Below are positions 55,472 to 63,826 of a stretch of DNA of 64,000 nucleotides, in pieces (within the stretch, counting starts at the first letter, position 1; each line of letters begins with the position of its first letter). The stretch spans positions 1-64,000 of the forward strand of contig NZ_CACXXB010000007.1 in NCBI RefSeq assembly GCF_902771435.1. The letters run 5' to 3'. The position numbers and the translations under genes were made by a program. The DNA comes from an uncultured Methanobrevibacter sp. Its GTDB lineage: Archaea > Methanobacteriota > Methanobacteria > Methanobacteriales > Methanobacteriaceae. The notes under the pieces were generated by a model, which ran no database searches, was not told the origin of the DNA, and saw only the letters and a list, made by a program, of their open reading frames with translations.

Positions 55472-58168
55472 ATGGGCGATTTTGATATTTCAATAATAAG
55501 ATTAATAGATAATGAAATTTTGACAATTGAAGAGTCACTGGATTCCATCATCTCACAGAACAGAGATTTTGAAAAAAACATTCAACTCATTTTACTTGAT
55601 TTGGGAAGCAGTGACGGGTCTTATGAAATTGCCCAGCAATATAAGGACAAATATCCCAATAATATTAAATTAATGCAGTATCGCGATGAATCATGGGGGT
55701 ACGGTGTTTATTTCAATCAGGCTTTAAAGGAAGCTGAAGGGGAGTTTATTCACTTTTTCGATTCAAGGTCAGAATTATCTCAAAATGCATATTCCGAGGC
55801 TAAAAAATACATCAGGAAATATTCCTCGGAAGTGGATATAGTTTATGTTCCTGTTTATTATTTCGATAAAAAACAAAAAAAGCTTCTCCCTAAATGGGAT
55901 TATGTCAAAAGTGATATTGTTGATGTTAATGAGCATATTGACCATTCAATCATTTATCTGGGTGCAGCATTCATCAAAAAAGACGCAATTGGTGATCTGC
56001 AATTTGATGAAGTGCTTATTGACTGTGAAATCGATTTGTTTTTCACAGAGATATTGATGAAAAAGGAAAAGTATGCATTGGTTCAAAATGCCAAATTCGT
56101 TCGTAACAAGAAAAAATTGCCAAATGAATACAAAACACCGAAATATGTTAAAAACAAGTTTAAACTATTCTTCAATTATTTCATTGATAAGTTTAATGGT
56201 GATGTTCCACGATATATTCAGTATATATTGACCAGTGAATTGAATCCGATTGTCCGTATCGATGATTTAAATGAATTTTATGACCCGAAAGAAACAGAAA
56301 TCGAGGATATAAATGAATATTACGGTTTTGATGAAGGAATCGATTACGTGCCTGATGATTATGATCCGAAAAAGGAAATCGACAACTTTTGGAATGAATT
56401 ATACAATGTTTTGGATGTTTTAAATCTCCAGGATTTGGAGGTTCACAATGAAGTTCCAAGGATTACAAGGTCATTCCTGGTATTTCTGAAAAACAGGGAT
56501 TTCCATGTCGAATCAAGGGAGGATTTAAATAAGGTATTCTTAAAGTCAAATGATTATCTCATCAACAGTCTTCATTTCCATAAGCTAAGAATAGACATTA
56601 TTGAGCTGATTGGAGATACTCTCAACATATCCGGTTCCCTTTCAAGCAATTCATATGCTGAAAACATGACAGTTGAGATGACACGCGAATTTGCAAACGG
56701 TAAAAAAGAGGTTTTCATTGGAAAATTTGTTGAGTATCCAACAACAAACAGACGTATCAAAACTTTTTTAGGCATTGATTGGCAATTCCCATACAATTTC
56801 GATTTGAAAATTCCATTAACCAAAGATGAAGTGTCCAATCTGACATTTAAGATAGTATATGATGATGAAAATCACCATGTTGCAATGGACAATCATATCG
56901 TATTTCGTGAATTTGCGGGACTGTCCAATTTAGGAAATTACCTAATCAAAAATGGAAGAATAATCTTTTTCAGAGGAAGAACATTCTACATCCAGCCATA
57001 TTCATATTCATCAGTTTTAAAACTGGAATTCAAAGCACTCATCAGGATTTTAAGGACCGGAGGTCCATTCCTGCTTCAGGGAATATTTTACCGCATTGTC
57101 TATGTGCTTCTGTATCCGTTCTGGAAAAACAGGACAATCTGGCTGTTCATAGACCGTGACATCATAGCCGATGACAATGCAGAGCATTTATTCAAATATT
57201 GCATCAAGCAAGATGACGGAATAGAAAAATACTTCATTATAAATAGGGACAGTCCTGATTATGAAAGGCTAAACAGCTCCCTTGACAACGTGGTTGCTTT
57301 CGGATCTTTCAAGCATAAAATCAAGTATCTATTTTCTGAAAAAATCATGATTTCCCAGGTTACAAGAGGTATCCTAAATCCTTTCACCCATGAAAACAGC
57401 TATATCTACGAAGGTTTATCCACCTATAAATTCTGCTTTTTACAGCATGGAGTAACAAAGGACGATATCTCATGGTGGATTAAGAAGTACCATAAGAATC
57501 TATACCTGTTTTTAACCGTATCAGATTTGGAAAGGGATTCAATGGTCAATGGCCATTATAATTATGAGGAAGACAGAATTCCTGTATTGGGATTCCCTCG
57601 TTATGACAATCTAAAAAGCGACCCTCAAAAGGAGATACTGTTCATCCCTACCTGGAGAAGAAAACTTGATAATCCTGAAAAGATTTTAAACTCCGATTTC
57701 CTTAAAAGCATTAACAGCTTTTTGAGCAACGAAAGGTTAATTGAAAAAGCTAATGAAATGGGCTACAAGATAGTATTCAGACCTCACCCTGAGCTTTGGA
57801 AATTTTTAGACTTTATCAATTTGGAAAATGTTGTTTTATCTGAAGGTCCGTATCAGGAAATGTTTAAGACAGCTTCCGTAATGATTACCGATTACTCATC
57901 AGTTGCCTTTGATTTCGCTTATCTCAAAAAACCCGTTATCTATTATCAGGATGGGGAATATCATTATGGTGAAGGATATTACGATTATGAAACAATGGGC
58001 TTCGGTAAGGTAGTCGAAGATGAAGATGCCTTAGTTGATAAAGTTATCGAGTATATGGAAAACGACTGTAAAATGGAGGATGAATATGCCTCAAGGGTCG
58101 ATTCATTCTTTAAATACACAGATAAGAATAATTGTAAGCGCGTATACGAGTGGCTTTTAAAGCATTAG
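55472..58168 (+). CDS. GT2-like / glycerophosphotransferase fusion with altered GT2 motifs
   Basis: The ATG at 55472 (898 residues) is preferred to a TTG at 55454. The layout is the same as that of the 52775 enzyme, and the C-terminal TagF-like domain is intact (Q-H-G-V-T-K-D, P-T-W-R-R, R-P-H-P-E-L, T-D-Y-S-S). In the GT2 domain the usual D-D-G-S reads D-L-G-S (43-46), the D-x-D metal site reads D-S-R-S (97-100), and the A-R-N-x-G-L motif reads F-N-Q-A-L. Nucleotide-sugar transfer is therefore doubtful. An acidic insert near 270-310 is missing from its neighbour. The two genes are 60 bases apart and co-directional. Confidence 0.87.
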   Translation: MGDFDISIIRLIDNEILTIEESLDSIISQNRDFEKNIQLILLDLGSSDGSYEIAQQYKDKYPNNIKLMQYRDESWGYGVYFNQALKEAEGEFIHFFDSRSELSQNAYSEAKKYIRKYSSEVDIVYVPVYYFDKKQKKLLPKWDYVKSDIVDVNEHIDHSIIYLGAAFIKKDAIGDLQFDEVLIDCEIDLFFTEILMKKEKYALVQNAKFVRNKKKLPNEYKTPKYVKNKFKLFFNYFIDKFNGDVPRYIQYILTSELNPIVRIDDLNEFYDPKETEIEDINEYYGFDEGIDYVPDDYDPKKEIDNFWNELYNVLDVLNLQDLEVHNEVPRITRSFLVFLKNRDFHVESREDLNKVFLKSNDYLINSLHFHKLRIDIIELIGDTLNISGSLSSNSYAENMTVEMTREFANGKKEVFIGKFVEYPTTNRRIKTFLGIDWQFPYNFDLKIPLTKDEVSNLTFKIVYDDENHHVAMDNHIVFREFAGLSNLGNYLIKNGRIIFFRGRTFYIQPYSYSSVLKLEFKALIRILRTGGPFLLQGIFYRIVYVLLYPFWKNRTIWLFIDRDIIADDNAEHLFKYCIKQDDGIEKYFIINRDSPDYERLNSSLDNVVAFGSFKHKIKYLFSEKIMISQVTRGILNPFTHENSYIYEGLSTYKFCFLQHGVTKDDISWWIKKYHKNLYLFLTVSDLERDSMVNGHYNYEEDRIPVLGFPRYDNLKSDPQKEILFIPTWRRKLDNPEKILNSDFLKSINSFLSNERLIEKANEMGYKIVFRPHPELWKFLDFINLENVVLSEGPYQEMFKTASVMITDYSSVAFDFAYLKKPVIYYQDGEYHYGEGYYDYETMGFGKVVEDEDALVDKVIEYMENDCKMEDEYASRVDSFFKYTDKNNCKRVYEWLLKH

Positions 58169-58205
58169 GACAATTTTTAATTGTCATTTTCAACTTTTTT
58201 TTTTA
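58169..58205 (+). terminator. Hairpin terminator of the glycerophosphotransferase locus
   Basis: GACAATT/AATTGTC stem of 7 bp right after the stop, followed by T-rich sequence. Confidence 0.6.
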
Positions 58206-58346
58206 ACAAATTTTTTTTCATATGATTTCAAGTGGTGGTTTTTGCATCTTAATCACTGATTTTTGCATTTTGGAAACATCGCCAAATAGCCATTTATATA
58301 GTCTTTTACCAAGTTATATTAACGAATAGTTATTTGGTGATACAAT

Positions 58347-58613
58347 ATGGATATAAGAAAAGAAGCCGAAAGAAGAGTTGATGCAAAAATCGAATTTCAA
58401 GAAAATCTATATAAATATTTGATTGTAAATTTAATAATAGCAATAGTTAGCATATGTTTTTTACAAAGTTTCTGGTTATTGTTCTTCGTAATGTTTTTCT
58501 GGGGCATCGGTGTTTTGGAAAAGTTCTTCAAGGCATATTCATTTCATGATATTGCAGGACATGATTATAGGGAAAAGATGATTAACAAGGAAATATCCAA
58601 AATGGGTGATTAG
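58347..58613 (+). CDS. 2TM-domain protein
   Basis: 88 residues with two membrane helices (about 28-44 and 47-63) between a charged N-terminus (E-A-E-R-R-V-D-A-K-I-E-F) and a charged tail. This fits the 2TM domain family of small bacterial membrane proteins. It lies one base before its paralogue and at the head of a four-gene cassette. The signature F-F-W-G-I-G-V-L is shared with the next gene. Confidence 0.83.
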   Translation: MDIRKEAERRVDAKIEFQENLYKYLIVNLIIAIVSICFLQSFWLLFFVMFFWGIGVLEKFFKAYSFHDIAGHDYREKMINKEISKMGD

Positions 58614-58883
58614 ATGAGCGATTTAAGATCAAGAGCAGAAAAACGTGTAGACGATAAAATTAAATTTTACAGAAACTTCACAGCGTATGTTATTGTTAAT
58701 GCAATTTTGTTTGCCATAAACTGGTATTTCACTCCTGAATTCTGGTGGGTTGCATTTCCATTATTTTTCTGGGGTATTGGAGTACTTAAAGACTTTTTAA
58801 TGGCATTCGTATTTGTTAATTTCGATAATGAAAGTTACAGGGAACGTAAAATTCAGGAAGAAATGGAAAAATTAAGGAAATAA
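58614..58883 (+). CDS. 2TM-domain protein
   Basis: 89 residues, tandem paralogue of the preceding gene (R-A-E-K-R-V-D-D-K-I-K-F, then two helices, then F-F-W-G-I-G-V-L-K-D-F). Its ATG follows the preceding stop directly. It ends 3 bases before the LytTR gene. Confidence 0.83.
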   Translation: MSDLRSRAEKRVDDKIKFYRNFTAYVIVNAILFAINWYFTPEFWWVAFPLFFWGIGVLKDFLMAFVFVNFDNESYRERKIQEEMEKLRK

Positions 58884-58886
58884 ATC

Positions 58887-59327
58887 ATGAAAGTGAATCT
58901 ATTTGTATCAAAAGACATCAAAGAGCCTTATGCAGACATTCACACGGATGTACTGACCGACAATATTACAAAGGCAATGTCCATTCTTGAAAGCGATGAC
59001 TCAAATGATATGCTTGCAGTCAAGAAAGGATCAGACATTGCACTTTTGGAGTTCAGCGATGTGTTCATGCTTCGTGTTGAAGATAAGCAGGTTAAAGTGT
59101 ATACTGAAAAAGCGGAATATCTCATTAAAAAACCTTTATATCAGGTTGAAGAGACTTTAAGTTCTGATTTTGTAAGAATATCCAAAACAACTATCGTTAA
59201 TTTAAGAAAAATTGAAAGAGTAGCTCCATCATTAAAGGGAATGATGTTTATACAGCTTAAAAATGGTTTAAAGGATAATATCTCAAGAAAATACTTGCCC
59301 GATTTTAAGCAGGCATTGGATTTATAG
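58887..59327 (+). CDS. LytTR-family DNA-binding regulator
   Basis: 146 residues. Residues about 45-146 fit the LytTR DNA-binding fold: D-V-F-M-L-R-V-E-D-K-Q-V-K-V-Y-T, L-Y-Q-V-E-E-T-L, F-V-R-I-S-K-T-T-I-V-N-L-R-K-I and the end S-R-K-Y-L-P-D-F. It lacks a receiver domain. In Firmicutes this type of gene is often paired with a DUF3021 membrane protein that controls it, as here. LytTR regulators are rare in archaea, so lateral gain is likely (inference). Confidence 0.87.
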   Translation: MKVNLFVSKDIKEPYADIHTDVLTDNITKAMSILESDDSNDMLAVKKGSDIALLEFSDVFMLRVEDKQVKVYTEKAEYLIKKPLYQVEETLSSDFVRISKTTIVNLRKIERVAPSLKGMMFIQLKNGLKDNISRKYLPDFKQALDL

Positions 59328-59335
59328 GTGAAAAC

Positions 59336-59764
59336 ATGAAAATAGATTTGATAAAAAGATTGGCGTTGGGTGCTTTCGTGGGCTGTTTTATTGTAATGAT
59401 GGTCATGGTTTTAATTTCTCTACAGGATGGTCCTCAAAATGTAAGTTTTAGTGGGACAACAATGATAAATGCCTTTTTGGGATCAATCGTTGTCGGCTGG
59501 GGATTTTCATTGACAGGCATTATCTATGAACGTGAAGATATTGCATTTCCTCTTCAGGTGGCATTCCAGATGGGTATTGGAATGCTGATACTGTTCATAG
59601 TCGCAATTTATCTTCAATGGATGCCTGTTAACCTTGGAATAGGAATCATTGTTGAATGGATAATAATTGCATGTGTATTTGCAGCGGTTTTCTGGTGTGG
59701 CTTTTACATATATTATTATCTGGTTGCACGTGACCTGAACAATAAGTTAAATGCTAAAAAATAG
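59336..59764 (+). CDS. DUF3021 family membrane protein
   Basis: 142 residues, four membrane helices. It fits DUF3021: the first loop F-S-G-T-T-M-I-N-A-F, then F-S-L-T-G-I-I-Y-E-R-E-D. It follows the LytTR gene by 8 bases. By analogy to bacterial LytTR-DUF3021 pairs it probably holds the regulator at the membrane until a signal arrives (inference). Confidence 0.85.
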   Translation: MKIDLIKRLALGAFVGCFIVMMVMVLISLQDGPQNVSFSGTTMINAFLGSIVVGWGFSLTGIIYEREDIAFPLQVAFQMGIGMLILFIVAIYLQWMPVNLGIGIIVEWIIIACVFAAVFWCGFYIYYYLVARDLNNKLNAKK

Positions 59765-59771
59765 GATTAAG

Positions 59772-59792
59772 GTAAATAGCTAAGCTATTTAC
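59772..59792. terminator. Bidirectional hairpin between convergent genes
   Basis: The 10-bp inverted repeat GTAAATAGCT/AGCTATTTAC with a single central base (the stem would open slightly) lies between a plus-strand and a minus-strand gene. T-rich sequence follows it on the plus strand. Confidence 0.6.
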
Positions 59793-61366
59793 TCTTTATT
59801 TATATTTCTTTTATATCCGACTGCCAACAGTATCAGTGTAAATATGATGATGGCAATGAAATATTTCATATCAATTTCTGTTTTTTTGGATACTGATGGA
59901 GTTTCATTAAGTTCATATGCCTTTTCATCGTTACTTGTTTCGCCGACAGATGATGTTGAATTCCCAACGGCTAAATTTTGATTGTTTTCATTAACAGTTG
60001 ATGCTGTTGAATTGATTTTTGTTTCATCACTAGCGGTTTTTTTAATTTCCGGTGTTTTTTGTGTAATTGTTTTTTCAGAATCAGTTTTATCTTTAGGATC
60101 ATTTTCACTTTCAGGCTTTTTGAATTTGTTATTCAAATCCTCCAGGGAATCATCCGGGAAATAGTCTTCAAGCAAATCTGAATATCGGTTTAATGAATCG
60201 ACATTTAATTTAGTGAATAAATCTGATTTGATTGTCTTTGATACTTTGCTTCTGGATGTGACATTGTCCGGATCGATTACTGATGAATCATTCGGATTTT
60301 CATCTCCCCAATCATTATTGTCGAATTGGGTGTACAGGTTATAGGAATCTTTCCATTTTATGAATATCTCCTTACCGTACGGTGAAGTGTTGTTTGTTAT
60401 TAGATTGTCATGGACATTCATCTCGGTTTTCTGATTATACATCGGTTGTTGAATGTAGAATGACCCTCCGGTTTCACCACCGTCATTATTCATGATGATT
60501 GACTCCTGCAGATTGAGATCTCCTGAAACCATTACTGATCCGCCGTTTGTTCCGGCAGTATTGTTTAAAAATATGCATCTTTTAATGTCTGAAGTTCCTG
60601 ACCAGCTGTAATATGCTCCTCCCCATTCATCTGCATGATTGAACATGAAAATACAGTCCTGAACATCTCCGAATCCATAAACGCTAACTCTTATTGCTCC
60701 TCCATCACGGTGGGCGGAGTTATTGATGAAAACGCAATTGTAAATGTAGGAATTGGCATAGCATGTTGTTATTGCTCCCCCATCATGGTCGGCATGATTG
60801 TTGAGAAATAGGGAGTTGGTGACCAGCAGATATCCCCTTTGCTTTTTGGTACCATAATTGGAAATTCCTCCTGCATTGGTATTGTTTAATGCGGTATTGT
60901 TGATGAATATGCAATTGTCAACAGTCACATGTCCTGTTTCTATGGAAATTGCACCGCCGAAATTATCTGACAATCCATTAATGAACGTAATGTTTTTGAA
61001 GGTAACATGGACATCGTTGCTTCTTATAAGAAAAATGCTTGATTTTTCTTCACCGTCAATAATGATGTCTCGGGGATTTCCCTTTCCCTGGATTGTGATG
61101 TTTTTGGTAATCTGGACATTATGGATTTTATATGTTCCGGGTTTCAGGTTAATTGTGTCATTGTTTTCAGCATTAACGATTTTATTTCCCAACGATGAAA
61201 CTTCTTTTTGATAGCTATTCTCATTAATGTGTAGTGTGTTGTCCTGTTCGCTTACAATTTGCAGGCTGTCTGTGATGTTTTCATTTGCAGCTGCGCAATT
61301 CAGTGAAATAATGGCAATTGCTAATAGCAGTAATATTGATATGCATTTTGTTTTTATGTTTTTCAC
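59789..61366 (-). CDS. Adhesin-like beta-helix protein with C-terminal anchor
   Basis: 525 residues from the GTG at 61366, which overlaps a strong GAGGGGGTGA ribosome site; initiation at an ATA three codons downstream (61357) is possible because that gives normal spacing. Signal peptide to about 27. A beta-helix (about 50-330) has rungs such as F-I-N-N-S-A/T-x-x-D/N-G-G-A-I, the chlamydial-polymorphic-protein-like G-G-A-I/Y pattern. A Lys/Glu/Asp/Thr-rich stalk (about 400-495) precedes a membrane helix (about 500-517) and a basic end. Surface display; ligand unknown. Confidence 0.84.
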   Translation of the reverse strand: MKNIKTKCISILLLLAIAIISLNCAAANENITDSLQIVSEQDNTLHINENSYQKEVSSLGNKIVNAENNDTINLKPGTYKIHNVQITKNITIQGKGNPRDIIIDGEEKSSIFLIRSNDVHVTFKNITFINGLSDNFGGAISIETGHVTVDNCIFINNTALNNTNAGGISNYGTKKQRGYLLVTNSLFLNNHADHDGGAITTCYANSYIYNCVFINNSAHRDGGAIRVSVYGFGDVQDCIFMFNHADEWGGAYYSWSGTSDIKRCIFLNNTAGTNGGSVMVSGDLNLQESIIMNNDGGETGGSFYIQQPMYNQKTEMNVHDNLITNNTSPYGKEIFIKWKDSYNLYTQFDNNDWGDENPNDSSVIDPDNVTSRSKVSKTIKSDLFTKLNVDSLNRYSDLLEDYFPDDSLEDLNNKFKKPESENDPKDKTDSEKTITQKTPEIKKTASDETKINSTASTVNENNQNLAVGNSTSSVGETSNDEKAYELNETPSVSKKTEIDMKYFIAIIIFTLILLAVGYKRNINKE

Positions 61367-61862
61367 CCCCTCTTTTTTGAATTAAAAGGTTGTTGCCATT
61401 GAAATCTTTGTATTTAATGACATATATTTATATTCATATCTTATAAATTTATTTTTTTATAAAAATTCGTTTTTTTATTAAAAAAGTAATCTAAATCGTT
61501 TTTTTACTATTTTAATTAAATATTATTTATTTTTTCAATATGAAGTTATATACATCAAGTTAAATTTTTAATAAACATATTATTATAATTTAATAAATTA
61601 TATTATTTGTTATTAATAGGTTATATTATCAATTATTGGTTAAAATTTGTTTTATTAAGATTATATTGTTTTACTATCGGTTTTCATATTTTTATAGATA
61701 TTCGATAAACGATAATATTTATATTGCATGTCGTTACATAAATAATATTCACTAGTATAGAATCATTGTCAATTTGTTGGAATCATGTCCAATAATTTTT
61801 TTCATTATTGACTTTCATATTAGTATCAAAATTTCAATTAAATAATTATGGAGAAATAAATT
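61367..61862. other. AT-rich intergenic region between divergent adhesin genes
   Basis: About 500 A/T-rich bases. A TATA-like ATATTTATATTG at about 61714-61725 could drive the plus-strand adhesin, giving a leader near 115 bases. TTTATA-type stretches at about 61440-61460 could drive the minus-strand gene. I found no coding frame or strong hairpin. Confidence 0.5.
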
Positions 61863-63674
61863 ATGAATAACAAAAAGATATTAGTATCTTTTCTTTTAGT
61901 TGTTTTAATTGCAATCTCTCTTGGTTCAGTTTCAGCAGAAGATGCAACCGATGTTGCAGTGGCTGAAGACGCATCAGATGTTGTAATTGCAGATTCTATT
62001 GAACCTGCTGGTGCTACTGTTGCTGATGTGCAAAATGCAGTTGACACAGCTAAAACTGGAGATACAGTTGATTTAAGTAAAAATGCAGAATATGATTTCA
62101 CCAATCAAACTGTAACTATTGCTACAGATGGTATCATTATCGACGGTAAAGGTACCACAACAATTAAAGGATATGGTGACGGTAATGGTATTTTCGCTAT
62201 AAGCAAAGCTCAAAACGTTACTATTCAAGGTATCAAATTCATTGACACCAATCCTAAAAACGATTTCAAATATAACGGAACTACTGCCGGATGGGGTGTA
62301 AGTGTTTCAGCTGCTCCTGGCGCTTTAATTAAAGACTGTGAATTCACTGATTTCAACAGTGGTATTGTTGTAATGCAAACTACCGGCTGTACCATTGAAA
62401 ACAACAAATTCAATGGAGGTTACTCAACCAAATTAGCTAACGACCCTACCGTAAACAAAGAACAAGGTTCCAAATCATTAAACATTTACAGACAATCTGC
62501 TGAAGTTGTTGTCAGAAACAACTCTTTTGTAGGACCTATTCTTGATGGTGTATCCATTGCACAAGGTAGTGGATCCAACCAAGTTATCGACAACTACTTT
62601 GAAGGTAACTGTTACTCCATTTACTTCGGTGGAGCTTCCACTGCAGGTTCTGTAGTTAAAGGTAACACTTTCGTTAACTGTGGTTTCTTTAAAGAAGGAG
62701 ACATCTTATGGGAAGGTTTACCAGTAATCAGTGTCCAAAAATCATCTGATAATATTTCGATTGCAGACAACACCTTCAAAGCAATTAACAATAACATTTT
62801 AATTGCAGCTGAAAAAGGTAATGAAGCACACGGTGCTCCAACCCAAATCGGTAACATTAACGTAACCGGAAACACTATTGAAAAATACACTGACGATGCT
62901 AAAGACATTATTTTATTCCACATTTTAGTAAGGGACAGTAATTCTTTAGAAATTACTTCTCCAATTAACGTAACCGGAAACACTTTAGTTGACACTGCAA
63001 AAGGTATTTCTATCGAATTTGACGGTAAAGAAATTTTCTCAGCTTCCAACGCTTACTTAAACACTACTTTAGATGCAAACAAAGTATTCAGTAATGAAAC
63101 TTTATATGACACTATCCTGACTGTTAATGATATTAAAACTTACGTTGGCGATAAAGCTGCATTGAAAGTTGTTTTAACTGATTCTAACGGTATCGGATTA
63201 TACAACAAATTTGTAAATGTTTTCATTGACGGCGTTGATCTTTCAGGAAATACCGATAATAATGGTGTTTTAGAGTTTGATATCACTGGAAAATCTGTTG
63301 GTACAAATTATGTTGTTGCATCATTTTTAGGTGAAGGTAACCTTTATAAAGGATCCGTTGACACAGCTAAAATTACTGTTTCTAAAAAAGCAACTACTTT
63401 AACCGCTGCTAAAACAAAAGTTTCAGGTAAAGTTAAAAAAGCTATCAAAGTTAAAGTTACTTTGAAAAACGGTAAAAAAACCATTAAAGGTAAAAAAGTA
63501 ACTGTTAAAGTTAATGGTAAAACCTTCAAAGCAACTACCAATGCTAAAGGTGTAGCTACTATTTCTGTAAAAGTAGCTAAAGCTGGTACTTTCTCTGCTA
63601 AAGTTAAATTTGCAGGAGACAGTGCTTACAAAGCTTCTTCATCCAAAACTGTAAAATTCACTGTAAAAAAATAG
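61863..63674 (+). CDS. Adhesin-like beta-helix protein with Ig-like C-terminus
   Basis: 603 residues. Signal peptide at 1-25 (ending V-S-A-E), then an Ala/Asp-rich acidic stretch. A parallel beta-helix follows (about 55-415) with I-x-x-N-x-F and I-D-G-K-G-T-T-T-I-K-G rungs, then two Ig-like units (about 420-510 and 515-603). The last is very Lys-rich and ends K-F-T-V-K-K. No membrane anchor is visible. Asn is coded mostly AAC and many codons are C-ending compared with the other surface genes, a bias usual for highly expressed genes, so this could be an abundant envelope protein (inference). Confidence 0.87.
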   Translation: MNNKKILVSFLLVVLIAISLGSVSAEDATDVAVAEDASDVVIADSIEPAGATVADVQNAVDTAKTGDTVDLSKNAEYDFTNQTVTIATDGIIIDGKGTTTIKGYGDGNGIFAISKAQNVTIQGIKFIDTNPKNDFKYNGTTAGWGVSVSAAPGALIKDCEFTDFNSGIVVMQTTGCTIENNKFNGGYSTKLANDPTVNKEQGSKSLNIYRQSAEVVVRNNSFVGPILDGVSIAQGSGSNQVIDNYFEGNCYSIYFGGASTAGSVVKGNTFVNCGFFKEGDILWEGLPVISVQKSSDNISIADNTFKAINNNILIAAEKGNEAHGAPTQIGNINVTGNTIEKYTDDAKDIILFHILVRDSNSLEITSPINVTGNTLVDTAKGISIEFDGKEIFSASNAYLNTTLDANKVFSNETLYDTILTVNDIKTYVGDKAALKVVLTDSNGIGLYNKFVNVFIDGVDLSGNTDNNGVLEFDITGKSVGTNYVVASFLGEGNLYKGSVDTAKITVSKKATTLTAAKTKVSGKVKKAIKVKVTLKNGKKTIKGKKVTVKVNGKTFKATTNAKGVATISVKVAKAGTFSAKVKFAGDSAYKASSSKTVKFTVKK

Positions 63675-63706
63675 ATAAGTAATATTTTATTACTTATTTT
63701 TTTCTT
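63675..63706 (+). terminator. Strong hairpin terminator
   Basis: An 8-bp perfect stem ATAAGTAA/TTACTTAT with a 7-base loop, followed by seven T and then a T-rich tract, starting right at the stop codon. Confidence 0.75.
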
Positions 63707-63826
63707 CTTTTTTTTAACTTTACATTTCAATTTAACCATTTTTCATTGTTTTGGTGCATGCATGAAATTAAATCAAGTTTTCACAATACTAATTGCTTTT
63801 GATTCTTATTTTAGGGGGAGGATATT

